DNA of 64,000 bases from Streptococcus infantis SPAR10 (GCF_000279535.1 NZ_ALCH01000004.1:627501-691500); one strand, 5' to 3'. Counted from the stretch's first letter, positions 1 through 8,336 are shown. Program-made: numbers and translations. Notes: a model not told the origin generated them from the letters alone.

Positions 1-393
1 AATAGTAATTTAAATAAATTGTTGGATAAAAATATTGGTTTGTCTTCTATATTCTGGATATCGAAAGATTTTGATAATGGTGATAATTCTTTAACAGCAA
101 ATCCACACGCAAAGCTATTAAAAACTATTAGAAATTATTTAGAGCATAGATTTACTAATATTACATTGAATTTTATTGATGTAAATAAAGACAATGACGA
201 AAGCAGATTATATCTAACTGAAATTGAATTGCAAGAGTGTACATTAGATTTATTAAATCTTGTAAGAGAAGTTATTTTTTCATTAAAAAATGCCATTCAA
301 ATAAGTGAAAATGAAAAACAATCTACTCTAAGCAGTGAAGTTGCTTTAATTCCGATAAATTATGAAGAAGTAGATTTGGAAGATAAATTATAG
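1..393 (+). CDS. LA2681-like HEPN protein, C-terminal part
   Basis: The reading frame is open to the left edge of the window, so this is the last 130 codons of a longer gene; the internal TTG at 19 is not a convincing start. Visible features are a FWISKDF stretch followed by IRNYLEHRF. The latter contains RNYLEH, the R-N-x3-H form of the HEPN RNase signature. A leucine-rich helix (LDLLNLVREVIFSLKNAI) and an ALIPI tail follow. This order resembles, from memory, the C-terminus of LA2681-family HEPN proteins, which are putative RNases seen in defence neighbourhoods. The family call is inference; the HEPN motif is visible. It ends in a strong terminator about 105 bp downstream and is AT-rich like the rest of the accessory region. 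Confidence 0.55.
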   Translation, partial: NSNLNKLLDKNIGLSSIFWISKDFDNGDNSLTANPHAKLLKTIRNYLEHRFTNITLNFIDVNKDNDESRLYLTEIELQECTLDLLNLVREVIFSLKNAIQISENEKQSTLSSEVALIPINYEEVDLEDKL

Positions 394-497
394 CATTAAG
401 CATACAATTTATGGTCGTTATAAAAAGCAATAGTCTAAATTCATTTAACTAATCGACTTAACTAGAGCTAAACCATTGATAAAACTGAATTAGAAGG

Positions 498-540
498 ATA
501 AAGTACACTCATTAAGCAGTGTACTTTATTTTTGTTTTGT
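498..540 (+). terminator. Rho-independent terminator of the HEPN gene
   Basis: A perfect 12-bp stem (ATAAAGTACACT with AGTGTACTTTAT) has an 8-nt loop and is followed by a T-rich tract. It sits about 105 bp after the HEPN stop codon. Confidence 0.85.
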
Positions 541-612
541 ACATTATTTGTTGATTGCTTAATCAATACTACATCTCTATCAGGCAATTCAGACTCCATT
601 TAGTCCTCTAAA

Positions 613-840
613 ACTCACGTTGAGGCGGTATCACTGCTTGTACGAGCTGAAGCATCAGCGAGGTAGAAGAAGATGTTCTGCCCATGGGACAGCTGTCTTA
701 GAGTAAGGAATTTACGACGAAACGATACGGTAACAGCGAACCGCTGAGAGTGTTTCTCTGCTCTTAAAAGTGAACGAAAGAAATAATGAAAAGCGTGAAG
801 GTAGCTTCTCTAATCGAATAGAGGGTAAGAATCAGAGTAA
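613..840 (+). ncRNA. Structured non-coding block 1, related to the one at 7.8 kb
   Basis: No open frame spans this stretch. It shares ordered conserved islands with 7.83-8.07 kb: GTTGAGGCGGTA, GCCCATG then AGCTGTC, AGCGAACCGCTGAG, CTCTGCTC then TAAAAG, GAACGAAAG then ATAATGAAA, and GGGTAAG then ATCAGAGT. GCGGT near the start can pair with ACCGC about 120 nt later, so islands are conserved while the spacers between them vary. That pattern suggests a folded RNA or a conserved DNA site rather than a protein relic. Unlike the second copy it has no clear terminator. I do not recognise the family. Confidence 0.4.
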
Positions 841-873
841 TAGTTCAAGTATGGCTTCTGGATACTATAGTCT

Positions 874-949
874 GACATGCTATCAATCTATTTCAGAAGC
901 TGGACAAATTGTAATAACTTTCCTTGAAGGAACTGAGGTAGATTTATAA
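874..949 (+). pseudogene. Serine-recombinase-like C-terminal tail, relic 1
   Basis: Reading with one small frame change gives DMLSIYF and then GQIVITFLEGTEVDL-stop. The pattern of two short beta strands ending in an EGTEV-type tail resembles the extreme C-terminus of large serine recombinases. A second relic at 13.8 kb ends in the same style, and a third at 8.5 kb is more diverged. Nothing upstream encodes a catalytic domain, so only the tail remains. The family call is inference from short similarity. Confidence 0.4.
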
Positions 950-950
950 G

Positions 951-980
951 AGACTGTGACTGGGAAGTTGCAGTCTTTTT
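951..980 (+). terminator. Terminator after recombinase relic 1
   Basis: AGACTG pairs with CAGTCT around an inner ACT/GTT pairing, and four or more T residues follow. It starts 2 bp after the relic's stop codon, as expected for the original recombinase gene. Confidence 0.6.
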
Positions 981-990
981 AGGGGTTTAA

Positions 991-999
991 TGGTATAAT
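991..999 (+). promoter_or_regulatory. Extended -10 promoter for the gene at 1046
   Basis: TGG directly precedes a perfect TATAAT, the extended -10 form that recurs in this window. Transcription would start near 1006, which makes an ATG at 1010 almost leaderless and favours the ATG at 1046. Confidence 0.6.
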
Positions 1000-1045
1000 G
1001 TAATTATAAATGTGGATATTGTCTAAATACTCTGGAGGACGCATA

Positions 1046-1645
1046 ATGTTGAATTTAGTAAAAGGTCACCGAGTTACCTTGGTAGAAAACCTGTTTGAAT
1101 CATTTACAAAGTTAACTGAACATCATTTGATGGCGAATGTACACTCAGAAAAAATATTAGAGGTTTTTCAACACTTTATTGCGATTCATGACGAGCCCTT
1201 GTTTTTTATTTTGGAATTGCCTGTCAGTATTGATAGAGAAAAAGTAATAGCAAAGAATATTATCAAGGAATCCCATAAGGATGTTTATTATATTGATGGT
1301 TGTTCAAGAGAGGAATGCCTAGAACTGTTGATTAGATACGGTGATTTGCTTGTTAATGATGGACTAAGTAAGTTTGGATTTGGTGGGCATAAAAGTCATG
1401 ATGAGATCATGCTTGATAGCTATAATGTTGTGACAATTTATAGTAAAGAACTATCGAAATTTAATGACTTTTTTGAACCTCATAATATTCAATTTGTAGA
1501 AGAACTAGTGACAGCTTGGAAAACTTTTTCTAAGACCTCACCAGGAATCTCTGAAATCTATGAATGTAATGGAAAAACTGTTTATGATTTGCCTGAAGAA
1601 TTAGCTGAATGGAGAATATATTTAGCTGAAACTCGAACAGAATAG
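1046..1645 (+). CDS. Hypothetical protein, 199 aa
   Basis: The start at 1046 is chosen because GGAGG lies 7 nt upstream; an in-frame ATG at 1010 has no Shine-Dalgarno sequence. The protein is soluble and acidic, with no signal peptide or membrane segment. An N-terminal region (KGHRVTLVENLFESF) is followed by FFILELPVSID, YYIDGCSREECLELL and a glycine-rich GFGGHKSHDEI segment. I do not recognise the family. The size, the acidity and a location between mobile-element relics and a bacteriocin-immunity operon would fit an immunity or accessory protein, but that is speculation. It is monocistronic, with its own promoter and terminator. Confidence 0.7.
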   Translation: MLNLVKGHRVTLVENLFESFTKLTEHHLMANVHSEKILEVFQHFIAIHDEPLFFILELPVSIDREKVIAKNIIKESHKDVYYIDGCSREECLELLIRYGDLLVNDGLSKFGFGGHKSHDEIMLDSYNVVTIYSKELSKFNDFFEPHNIQFVEELVTAWKTFSKTSPGISEIYECNGKTVYDLPEELAEWRIYLAETRTE

Positions 1646-1744
1646 GCATATCTATAGGATTAAAAAGAGAATACTTCAATTCCTTAAAATTTGATTTAGA
1701 GTAAGGTGGAGATTGAAGTTGTAAGATAAATAATGGTTATTTAT

Positions 1745-1770
1745 GGCAGAACTCTGGTTCTGCCTTTTTT
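1745..1770 (+). terminator. Rho-independent terminator
   Basis: GGCAGAAC pairs perfectly with GTTCTGCC around a 4-nt loop, followed by six T residues. It separates the 199-aa gene from the lantibiotic-immunity operon. Confidence 0.85.
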
Positions 1771-1931
1771 ATTTATGAAGTATATGAAATATGGCATAAA
1801 AGACTAAAGAAAAAAATGCAAAACATTTAATATATTAGAATTTTCTTGCTACTTTTTAAAAATATTTTTTCCTTACAGAATCCTTAAAATTATTTTTTAT
1901 ACTATTTACAAGATTAAAGGAGGAATAAAAT

Positions 1932-2633
1932 ATGAACAAATATATTTTAGAAACAAATGAGCTAACAAAAGTTTTTGGAAAACAAAAAGCTGTAAATAAT
2001 GTGTCATTAAAAATTGAGGAAAATTCAGTATATGGATTACTAGGACCTAATGGTGCAGGTAAATCTACGACATTAAAGATGATTACAGGTATGTTACACA
2101 AGACGTCAGGTGAAATTATGTTTGAAGGACATGAATGGAGTAGAAATGATTTATCAGATATTGGTGCTTTAATCGAGATGCCACCCTTATACGAAAATTT
2201 AAGTGCAAGAGAAAATCTTAAAGTTAGAACATTATTACTTGGATTGCCTGAAGCAAGAATTGATGAAGTTTTAGAAATTGTAGATTTAAAAAATACCGGA
2301 AAAAAGAAAAGCGGTCAATTTTCTTTGGGGATGAAACAAAGATTAGGTATTGCAATTGCTTTATTAAATAATCCTAAACTATTGATACTAGATGAACCGA
2401 CAAACGGATTAGATCCATTAGGAATTCAAGAATTACGTGATTTGATACGTAGTTTTCCTGAAAAAGGGATAACAGTGATTTTATCAAGCCATATTCTGGC
2501 AGAAGTAGAACATACTGCAGATCACATAGGAATTATTCATGATGGAGAATTAAAATATCAAAACATCATTGATCATAATGAAAATTTAGAAGAACTTTTT
2601 ATGGATGTTGTAAAGAATGGAAAGAGAGTATAG
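1932..2633 (+). CDS. Lantibiotic-immunity ABC transporter ATPase (LanF type)
   Basis: This 233-aa nucleotide-binding protein would power export of a lantibiotic from the membrane. Visible motifs are Walker A GPNGAGKST at about residue 39, the signature FSLGMKQRL at about 130, Walker B LLILDEPTNGLD at about 150 and the switch-histidine strand ILSSHIL. The ADHIGIIHDG stretch before the tail matches the LanF/BcrA group. AAAGGAGGA precedes the ATG. It heads an operon with two permeases (4-nt gap to the first, then overlap), the LanFEG arrangement known for self-protection in lantibiotic producers. No lantibiotic structural or modification genes lie in the window, so it more likely gives cross-immunity. 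Confidence 0.9.
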   Translation: MNKYILETNELTKVFGKQKAVNNVSLKIEENSVYGLLGPNGAGKSTTLKMITGMLHKTSGEIMFEGHEWSRNDLSDIGALIEMPPLYENLSARENLKVRTLLLGLPEARIDEVLEIVDLKNTGKKKSGQFSLGMKQRLGIAIALLNNPKLLILDEPTNGLDPLGIQELRDLIRSFPEKGITVILSSHILAEVEHTADHIGIIHDGELKYQNIIDHNENLEELFMDVVKNGKRV

Positions 2634-2637
2634 ATTA

Positions 2638-3378
2638 ATGAAAAATTATATTTTTGCAGAAACTTTGAAACACAAACACAGTTTTTTGTTGAAGATATTA
2701 TTTATTGCACCAATTATATCTTTACTTGTTGCGTTTGTATTAATGCCATTATATTTTAGTGTAAATGCATATAATTGGTGGTATGTGATGATTATGCCAG
2801 CAACTTTCGCTTTAATACCAGCAATGATGCATAGAAAAGAAGAGAGAAAATTAAACTACCGAGCAATTTTTCCACTCAATATTGATTTAAAAACGATATG
2901 GATTTCAAAAATATTAACAGCTTCAATTTATCTAAGTATAACTGCTATTTTGCATATGCTAGGAGTATTTGTTTTTCAATTTTTCATTGGAGAACAATTA
3001 ACAGGAAACTATGCATTCACGACATTATTATTCGCAAGTGTATTATTGGTTATAACTAACATATGGCAAGTTCCATTTTGTTTTTTCCTGGCTAAAAAGT
3101 TTGGGTTTATAGCAAGCATTGTAGTAAACGCTGTATTAGGTCTTGTGTTAGGAATTTTGTTAGCTGACGGTTCTATGTGGATTTATTGCCCTTATTCTTG
3201 GGGGATTAGATTGATGGTACCCGTTATGCGTATTTTACCGAACGGTATCCCAACAGAAGTATCAGATCCAATGATTTTAAACACATCCTTACTTGTTCCT
3301 TGTATTTTATCAATATGTTTGTTTACATTATTGACTTTCATTACTGCAAAATGGTTTTCTAAGCAAGAGGTGAAGTAA
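2638..3378 (+). CDS. Lantibiotic-immunity ABC permease (LanE type)
   Basis: The 246-aa integral membrane protein has about six hydrophobic segments, an ABC-2 type permease of the LanE group. The ATG at 2638 is preferred over one at 2617 because the latter lies inside the ATPase gene; GAAAGAGAG upstream can act as a weak ribosome site. A basic MHRKEERKLNYRAIFP loop near residue 65 follows the second membrane segment, typical of LanE/LanG permeases. It should form the transmembrane channel with the next gene, driven by the ATPase before it. Confidence 0.85.
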   Translation: MKNYIFAETLKHKHSFLLKILFIAPIISLLVAFVLMPLYFSVNAYNWWYVMIMPATFALIPAMMHRKEERKLNYRAIFPLNIDLKTIWISKILTASIYLSITAILHMLGVFVFQFFIGEQLTGNYAFTTLLFASVLLVITNIWQVPFCFFLAKKFGFIASIVVNAVLGLVLGILLADGSMWIYCPYSWGIRLMVPVMRILPNGIPTEVSDPMILNTSLLVPCILSICLFTLLTFITAKWFSKQEVK

Positions 3379-4118
3379 TGATGAATATATTGAAATCAGA
3401 GTTTTATAAATTGAAGCATACATGGATTCCCTGGGCTCACTTTATCTTACCTGTTTTATATGCTCTAATATTTTATGGAGCAGCAACTATGACAAGTCTA
3501 AAAAATTTTTCTGATATGGATATCATACTGAATTATTTTGTACTTTTAGGAGCGGTATTACCAATAATCTGTGGTGTTATTACATCTAAGGTTGTTGACA
3601 TGGAAGCCAGTGCGGGACGATTTCAAGTGCTTCTATCAACTACAAAATCCAGAAGCAAGGCTTATGGTGGAAAACTTATAATGCTCTTATTGAGTTTCCT
3701 ATTTTCTATAAGTTTAGCAGTTTTTATATTTGCAATGCTATTTGGTAATCAAGGGACTATGGCTTGGTTAATTGAATTATTATTAGTTTTTATAGGATGT
3801 TTATCTACATATATGATTCATTTGTGGGTATCAATTATGTTAGGTGGTGGTGCATCTATTGGATTGGGATTTGTAGAAACATTGATTGCTTTACTTTCAA
3901 TAACCAATTTAGGTGAAAACATCTGGTATTATTTACCTTGTACTTGGGCATCGAGATTATCTGCAACATATATTGTTGGAAGTGAATTGGCTGGTAGCTC
4001 ATATTTAATTAAAGAGTTTACCATGTGGGGATATGTAGCAATACCTATTACAGTAGTCATTTTTACTGGCTCTTTATTATGGTTCAATAGGTGGGGTGGA
4101 AAGTCAATCAGTGAATAA
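3378..4118 (+). CDS. Lantibiotic-immunity ABC permease (LanG type)
   Basis: A 246-aa membrane protein with about six hydrophobic segments. It begins MMNILKSEFYKLKHTW, the short charged N-terminus common to LanG permeases that contact the ATPase. Its ATG overlaps the previous stop codon (TAATG), so translation is probably coupled; the second ATG at 3381 is an equally possible start. With the preceding two genes it completes a LanFEG exporter. About 75 bp separate it from the regulator genes, which have their own promoter. Confidence 0.85.
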   Translation: MMNILKSEFYKLKHTWIPWAHFILPVLYALIFYGAATMTSLKNFSDMDIILNYFVLLGAVLPIICGVITSKVVDMEASAGRFQVLLSTTKSRSKAYGGKLIMLLLSFLFSISLAVFIFAMLFGNQGTMAWLIELLLVFIGCLSTYMIHLWVSIMLGGGASIGLGFVETLIALLSITNLGENIWYYLPCTWASRLSATYIVGSELAGSSYLIKEFTMWGYVAIPITVVIFTGSLLWFNRWGGKSISE

Positions 4119-4148
4119 TAGCTCTAAATGTATTTGTAAATGGAATAT

Positions 4149-4156
4149 GGTATAAT
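4149..4156 (+). promoter_or_regulatory. Extended -10 promoter of the two-component genes
   Basis: GG then TATAAT, preceded by T (TGG-TATAAT), lies about 38 bp before the regulator ATG. It implies that the regulator pair can be transcribed apart from the transporter genes. Confidence 0.55.
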
Positions 4157-4193
4157 AATAATAAAATATTTATAAATATGGAGGTGGTTTGGT

Positions 4194-4853
4194 ATGGCAA
4201 GAATTCTTGCTATAGATGATGAATTAGATATGCTGACTCTAATCAAGAATATTTTAATAAAAGGAGATCATATTGTTGATATTTACCAAACCACGGTAGA
4301 TATTGATGAAAATAGTTTGGGGAAATATGACTTAATATTACTTGATGTAATGATGCCAGAGGTTGATGGAATCAGCTATTGTAAAAATATACGTAGTAAA
4401 GTGGATTGTCCGATTATCTTTTTAACTGCAAAAGCAATGGAAACGGATATAGTAGATGGCTTATTAAGTGGAGGAGATGACTATATTACCAAACCATTTG
4501 GTGTTGGTGAATTGTTAGCAAGGGTAGAAGCTCATCTGAGAAGAGAACAAAGAGAAAAACATTCGAGTTTAAACCTAGGGAATATAAGATTTGATTTATC
4601 CTCCAATCAAGTATTTGTGAAGGAGGAAGAAATTCATCTGACAAAGTCTGAGTATCAAATTTCGAAGCTTTTAGCAAAGAGAAAGGGACAAGTTTTTTCA
4701 AGAGAACAAATATATGAAATGATTTTTGGATTTGATGGGATTGGTGATTCTTCTGCCATATCAGAACATGTAAAAAATATTAGAGCAAAGTTCTTAAAAT
4801 TTGGTGAAAATCCAATTTCTACAGTTTGGGGGATTGGTTATAAATGGAATTAA
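4194..4853 (+). CDS. OmpR-family response regulator of lantibiotic immunity
   Basis: A 219-aa regulator with an N-terminal receiver domain (acidic pocket IDDE near residue 7, phospho-acceptor in LLDVMMPEVDG near residue 51, FLTAKA, DDYITKPF) and a C-terminal winged helix (LTKSEYQISKLLAKRKGQVFSREQIYE). GGAGGTGG precedes the ATG. Its stop overlaps the kinase start by 10 bp. By analogy with NisRK, SpaRK and NsrRK systems it should activate the adjacent transporter genes when the peptide is sensed. The transporter promoter region was not resolved well enough to point to an operator. Confidence 0.9.
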   Translation: MARILAIDDELDMLTLIKNILIKGDHIVDIYQTTVDIDENSLGKYDLILLDVMMPEVDGISYCKNIRSKVDCPIIFLTAKAMETDIVDGLLSGGDDYITKPFGVGELLARVEAHLRREQREKHSSLNLGNIRFDLSSNQVFVKEEEIHLTKSEYQISKLLAKRKGQVFSREQIYEMIFGFDGIGDSSAISEHVKNIRAKFLKFGENPISTVWGIGYKWN

Positions 4854-6211
4854 TTAGAAAAGGACAGTCGCTCAAAATAGTATTTCTTAAATACTTAATG
4901 ACTGTTGGAGTTGGTTTAGGATGTGCCATCGTACTAGCTTTATTAACTTTTACAGCGTTTTATAGTGTTGGTTTGATTCTTCCGGCTAACCATACAGAAA
5001 ATTTATTACAAGAAGATAAATATAAAATTTTAAATAAAATTGACTTTGATGAAGCATTGATACCTAAAGGAGCTAGCTATATGTTTTTATCGCCAGATGG
5101 TGAAGTGATAAAAACTAATATGGATGAAGCTATTCAACTGAAAGCTAAGAATTTTCACAATCATGAGGGATTTTCAACTCCATCTTCTTCATTTATAGAA
5201 TTTAAAAGGAATGATGGATATGTATTAATCCATTATTCACTAGAGCCACGCTACAATAATGATTGGATGGAAAAATATTTCCCTAGCATAGATTTACTAT
5301 TAATATTTTTATTAATCATTTTCTTTTTAATGAGTGCATTTGTGGCTACTCTAATCTGGGCAAAACGAATAACAAGGCAATTATCTCCAATGCTAGATGC
5401 ATCAGATAAAATCGCCAACCATGAATTAGACTTTGAAATAGGAAGTTCAAATATCAAAGAATTTAATGATGTCTTAAATAGCCTTGATATAATGAAAAAA
5501 GCCTTAAGTGATTCATTAAGAGAGAATTGGATTAAAGAAGAGAATAAGAGAAGTCAGATATCGGCATTAATGCATGACTTAAAAACTCCGGTTTCTATTG
5601 TCCAAGGTAATGCTGAATTGTTAAAGGTAACTGATCTAACTGATGAACAAAAAGATTATGTAGCGTACATTATAAAAAATTCAACACGTATATCAGATTA
5701 TACAAAAGCTCTGATGGAGATGAATCAGTCAATTAAATTAAACTCGTTGAATTTACAAAAAGTAAAGGTGTCAGAAATAATCGAAAGAGTTAGTGAAATA
5801 GCGAGAGAGATTACACTAATACATGACCGTACTATATCTAAATCTATTAATTGTGAAGATTCAGATGTAATGATAGATGTACAATTATTTGAAAGAGTCA
5901 TTCAAAATATATTTAGTAATGCTATTCAATATTCACCAGACAAATCCAACATTGAATTACTAATAATGACTACAGATAATATACTTTCAATATCTGTGAT
6001 AGACGAAGGCCCAGGATTTTCTAATGAGGATTTAAAACGAGGAACGGAGCAATTTTACCGTGGAGATAAAAGTAGACATTCAGCTACAAACTATGGTTTA
6101 GGTTTATATAATTCTTGGAAAATAATGTTATTACATAATGGACGCATCATATTAGAAAACAACTCGAATAAACATGGTGCATGTGTAAAGTTAGAATTAC
6201 CATTACTATAA
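4844..6211 (+). CDS. Membrane sensor histidine kinase of lantibiotic immunity
   Basis: A 455-aa kinase with one membrane segment near residues 10-40, an extracytoplasmic loop of about 110 residues, a second segment near 145-170, a HAMP-like linker and HisKA. The phospho-accepting histidine is in LMHDLKTPVSIVQGN, near residue 242. The ATPase domain shows the N box (NIFSNAIQYS), DEGPGF and GLGLYNSW. The large sensor loop fits LanK-type kinases that detect peptides directly, unlike intramembrane BceS kinases. It overlaps the response regulator by 10 bp. A long AT-rich stretch and a strong terminator follow. Confidence 0.9.
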   Translation: MELIRKGQSLKIVFLKYLMTVGVGLGCAIVLALLTFTAFYSVGLILPANHTENLLQEDKYKILNKIDFDEALIPKGASYMFLSPDGEVIKTNMDEAIQLKAKNFHNHEGFSTPSSSFIEFKRNDGYVLIHYSLEPRYNNDWMEKYFPSIDLLLIFLLIIFFLMSAFVATLIWAKRITRQLSPMLDASDKIANHELDFEIGSSNIKEFNDVLNSLDIMKKALSDSLRENWIKEENKRSQISALMHDLKTPVSIVQGNAELLKVTDLTDEQKDYVAYIIKNSTRISDYTKALMEMNQSIKLNSLNLQKVKVSEIIERVSEIAREITLIHDRTISKSINCEDSDVMIDVQLFERVIQNIFSNAIQYSPDKSNIELLIMTTDNILSISVIDEGPGFSNEDLKRGTEQFYRGDKSRHSATNYGLGLYNSWKIMLLHNGRIILENNSNKHGACVKLELPLL

Positions 6212-6403
6212 TAGAACAGGAATTGTTTTCAAATGGAATTTATTAAAAATATATCCTTTTTGCTTTTGGTGTAGAATAGAAAATTTACTCCGCTATCAAG
6301 CAAGAATCTTACATAGTAGAAAGCTAAATGAACTTTGATAACTGAACAAATTCTAAATGTTAACTTATAAATTTCTAGTAGGAACGGAAGAAAATCTGTG
6401 TTT

Positions 6404-6431
6404 AACTGCAACTAGTAAGTTGCAGTTTTTT
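6404..6431 (+). terminator. Rho-independent terminator of the immunity operon
   Basis: A perfect 10-bp stem (AACTGCAACT with AGTTGCAGTT) has a 4-nt loop and a T tract. It lies 190 bp after the kinase stop; the stretch between shows no credible gene. Confidence 0.85.
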
Positions 6432-6509
6432 ATTTTGAATAATGATATAATAGGATAAGAAAATAATGAAAACGCTATATATTTGAAAGTTGATTAGGAA
6501 GTAGAAAGT

Positions 6510-6629
6510 ATGAAAACAATTGATATGATTATTAAATCATCAACTGAATTTTATATCGATTTAGTTTATCAGCTTTCAGATACGGTGAGACACATTTTAA
6601 CTTTATTATTAGGGAAAGCAACTAGATAG
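6510..6629 (+). CDS. Possible 39-aa small protein
   Basis: The ATG at 6510 lies a few bases after AGGAAG. It opens a 39-codon frame: MKTIDMIIKSSTEFYIDLV, then a hydrophobic helix (HILTLLLGK). One amphipathic or membrane helix is plausible. It is too short to judge by codon use, and I know no match. It sits between the immunity operon terminator and the kinase-like gene. It may equally be chance or a relic. Confidence 0.25.
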   Translation: MKTIDMIIKSSTEFYIDLVYQLSDTVRHILTLLLGKATR

Positions 6630-6737
6630 CGTATTATTAAGATATTTTTACATATTGGAAACTAAAGTGTAGACGAACTGGATGGGTTACTAGTGAAAAC
6701 TGCAAGAAGTGTTGGAAAGTGAATCGGAGAGTGCTTG

Positions 6738-7616
6738 ATGAATTTTATTAGTAAGATAGCCATAAATAAAGGCTGGTCAGATGATAAAAAATATTGTGTG
6801 ACAGATCAAAATCAGCAAAAATATTTCTTGCGTGTTTCTGATAAGGAGAAGTTAGATTCTAAAAAATCTGAATATGATATGATGGAGAAAGTAGCTTCTC
6901 TTGGAATTCCGATGTGTAAACCGATTAGTATAGAACTCTGTGATGATGAAGTGCATTCTTTACACGAATGGATAGACGGGAAAGATGCAAGAGAAACCAT
7001 TTTAACTGTTTCGAAAGAACAACAATACACTTACGGAGTAGAAGCAGGAAGTATACTTCGAAAAATTCATTCACTTCCTGTTACAGAAGTTCGTGAAGAT
7101 TGGGAACCCTTTTTTAATCGTAAAATTGATGACAAAATCAAAAAATACAAAGAATGCCCCGTTCAATACGAGAATGGTCAGATTTTTATTGATTTTTTAA
7201 ATGCAAATAGAGAATTATTAAAAGATAGACCTCAGGTTTTCCAACATGGAGATTATCATATCGGGAATTTCATGATTGGTGAAGATCGTAATATTTATGT
7301 CATTGACTTTGATCGATTTGACCTTGGAGATCCTTGGGAGGAATTCAATCGTATTGTATGGTCTGCTCAAGTTTCACCTTCTTTTGCCTCTGGTATGATA
7401 GATGGATATTTTGATCATAAGGTTCCAGATTTATTTTGGAAACTTCTTGCTATCTATATTCTAAATAACATAGTTGGTGCTCTTCCATGGTCTGTTCCTT
7501 ACGGAGTTGAAGAAATATCAGTAATGCAAAATCAAGCTAAGGAAATTTTAGAATGGTATGATGATATGAAGCAAATCATTCCTAGTTGGTATTTGATTGA
7601 GAAAAAAGCTGAATAA
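6738..7616 (+). CDS. Aminoglycoside phosphotransferase (APH) family protein
   Basis: A 292-aa kinase-fold protein. The Brenner motif HGDYHIGN near residue 169 supplies the catalytic Asp and Asn, and IDFDRFDLGDP near residue 188 supplies the metal-binding Asp, as in APH and choline-kinase-like enzymes. The ATG at 6738 has GGAGAG 7-8 nt upstream; the TTG three bases earlier is not needed. The length is usual for chromosomal APH-domain proteins of Firmicutes. Few of these are proven resistance enzymes, and the natural substrate here cannot be read from sequence. It stands alone between mobile-element relics, so it may be acquired cargo. Confidence 0.85.
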   Translation: MNFISKIAINKGWSDDKKYCVTDQNQQKYFLRVSDKEKLDSKKSEYDMMEKVASLGIPMCKPISIELCDDEVHSLHEWIDGKDARETILTVSKEQQYTYGVEAGSILRKIHSLPVTEVREDWEPFFNRKIDDKIKKYKECPVQYENGQIFIDFLNANRELLKDRPQVFQHGDYHIGNFMIGEDRNIYVIDFDRFDLGDPWEEFNRIVWSAQVSPSFASGMIDGYFDHKVPDLFWKLLAIYILNNIVGALPWSVPYGVEEISVMQNQAKEILEWYDDMKQIIPSWYLIEKKAE

Positions 7617-7618
7617 TA

Positions 7619-7711
7619 AAAGAGTTGATTAAAGAAGAATTTGGTAGTTGGGACGTTAAAAGTAAAGAGACTCAACAAGTTTACAAGTTAGCAAGTAAAT
7701 TTTTTAAGTGA
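7619..7711 (+). pseudogene. Short coding relic, family unknown
   Basis: A 30-codon frame reads KELIKEEFGSW then VYKLASKFFK before a stop, with no start codon or ribosome site of its own. It starts right at the stop codon of the kinase-like gene and looks like the worn end of another gene. I do not recognise it. Confidence 0.2.
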
Positions 7712-7794
7712 CAATTATCAGCTATAAAGTTGAAAAATGGTAACTATAAAATAGTTTCATTCTACATTTTAATTTTAAACAACAACTCAGTTAC

Positions 7795-8067
7795 TTTCGT
7801 TCTTTAATATAGGAGTATACTAGCACCACATGTTGAGGCGGTAAGTTTGCTAGTCAAGGAGTAAAACGACGAAGATTAGCATTTACTTCCGCCCATGCGA
7901 TAGCTGTCCGTGATTGACAAGTGCTAGCACGCAGACAGAACGGAGATAGCGAACCGCTGAGTGTGTCGCTCTGCTCGTAAAAGCTTAGAAACCTTTGAAC
8001 GAAAGGGATAATGAAAGCCTTGATTGCAAGGCTTTTTGCTTTATGGTGGGTAAGTATCAGAGTGAGA
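7795..8067 (+). ncRNA. Structured non-coding block 2 with its own terminator
   Basis: No coding frame spans it. From about 7830 it shares ordered islands with the block at 0.61-0.84 kb (GTTGAGGCGGTA, GCCCATG, AGCTGTC, AGCGAACCGCTGAG, CTCTGCTC, TAAAAG, GAACGAAAG, ATAATGAAA). Its 5' end (TTTCGT, TATAG, CACATGTTGAG, GTAAGTTTG, TAGT) instead matches blocks at 13.3 and 15.55 kb. GCGGT/ACCGC can close a domain of about 110 nt. A clean terminator (AGCCTT, loop, AAGGCT, TTTTT at 8016-8037) follows the last islands, as expected for a small RNA of about 230 nt. It might instead be a conserved DNA site of an integrative element. Not identified. Confidence 0.45.
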
Positions 8068-8129
8068 AAATTTTTGGAATGAGTAGAAGTGATAGCTAGA
8101 AATTATCAGTTTCTATTTCCATTTACCCT

Positions 8130-8186
8130 GTGGGTACGTGTTTGTTTCCATTGACAAGGAGTTTGTGGGAATAGAAATGTACCCAC
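8130..8186. repeat. Inverted repeat GTGGGTAC / GTACCCAC
   Basis: GTGGGTAC at 8130-8137 and its exact complement at 8179-8186 are 41 bp apart. Arms of this kind occur in transfer origins and recombinase sites, but no relaxase or intact recombinase is nearby. The function is unknown. Confidence 0.35.
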
Positions 8187-8305
8187 CTTGTTTGAATCAA
8201 GTGAAGTGTAGTTGAAGGAAATCTGTTGAAAGCAATACTTCATTTTACCGAATAAGTAATAATTTAGGCAACTTCAAATCGATTAAAAAAACTATTTTAA
8301 AGGTT

Positions 8306-8336
8306 AAGAGTAGACAAAAATTGTCCACTCTTTTTT
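8306..8336 (+). terminator. Rho-independent terminator before recombinase relic 2
   Basis: AAGAGTAGACAA pairs with TTGTCCACTCTT (one mismatch) around a 3-nt loop, followed by six T residues. It rules out a translation start at 8321. Confidence 0.75.

Noticed and set aside
8130..8186. Transfer origin (oriT) of a conjugative element
   Set aside because: The inverted repeat is suggestive, but no relaxase gene or known nic sequence is present; kept only as a repeat.
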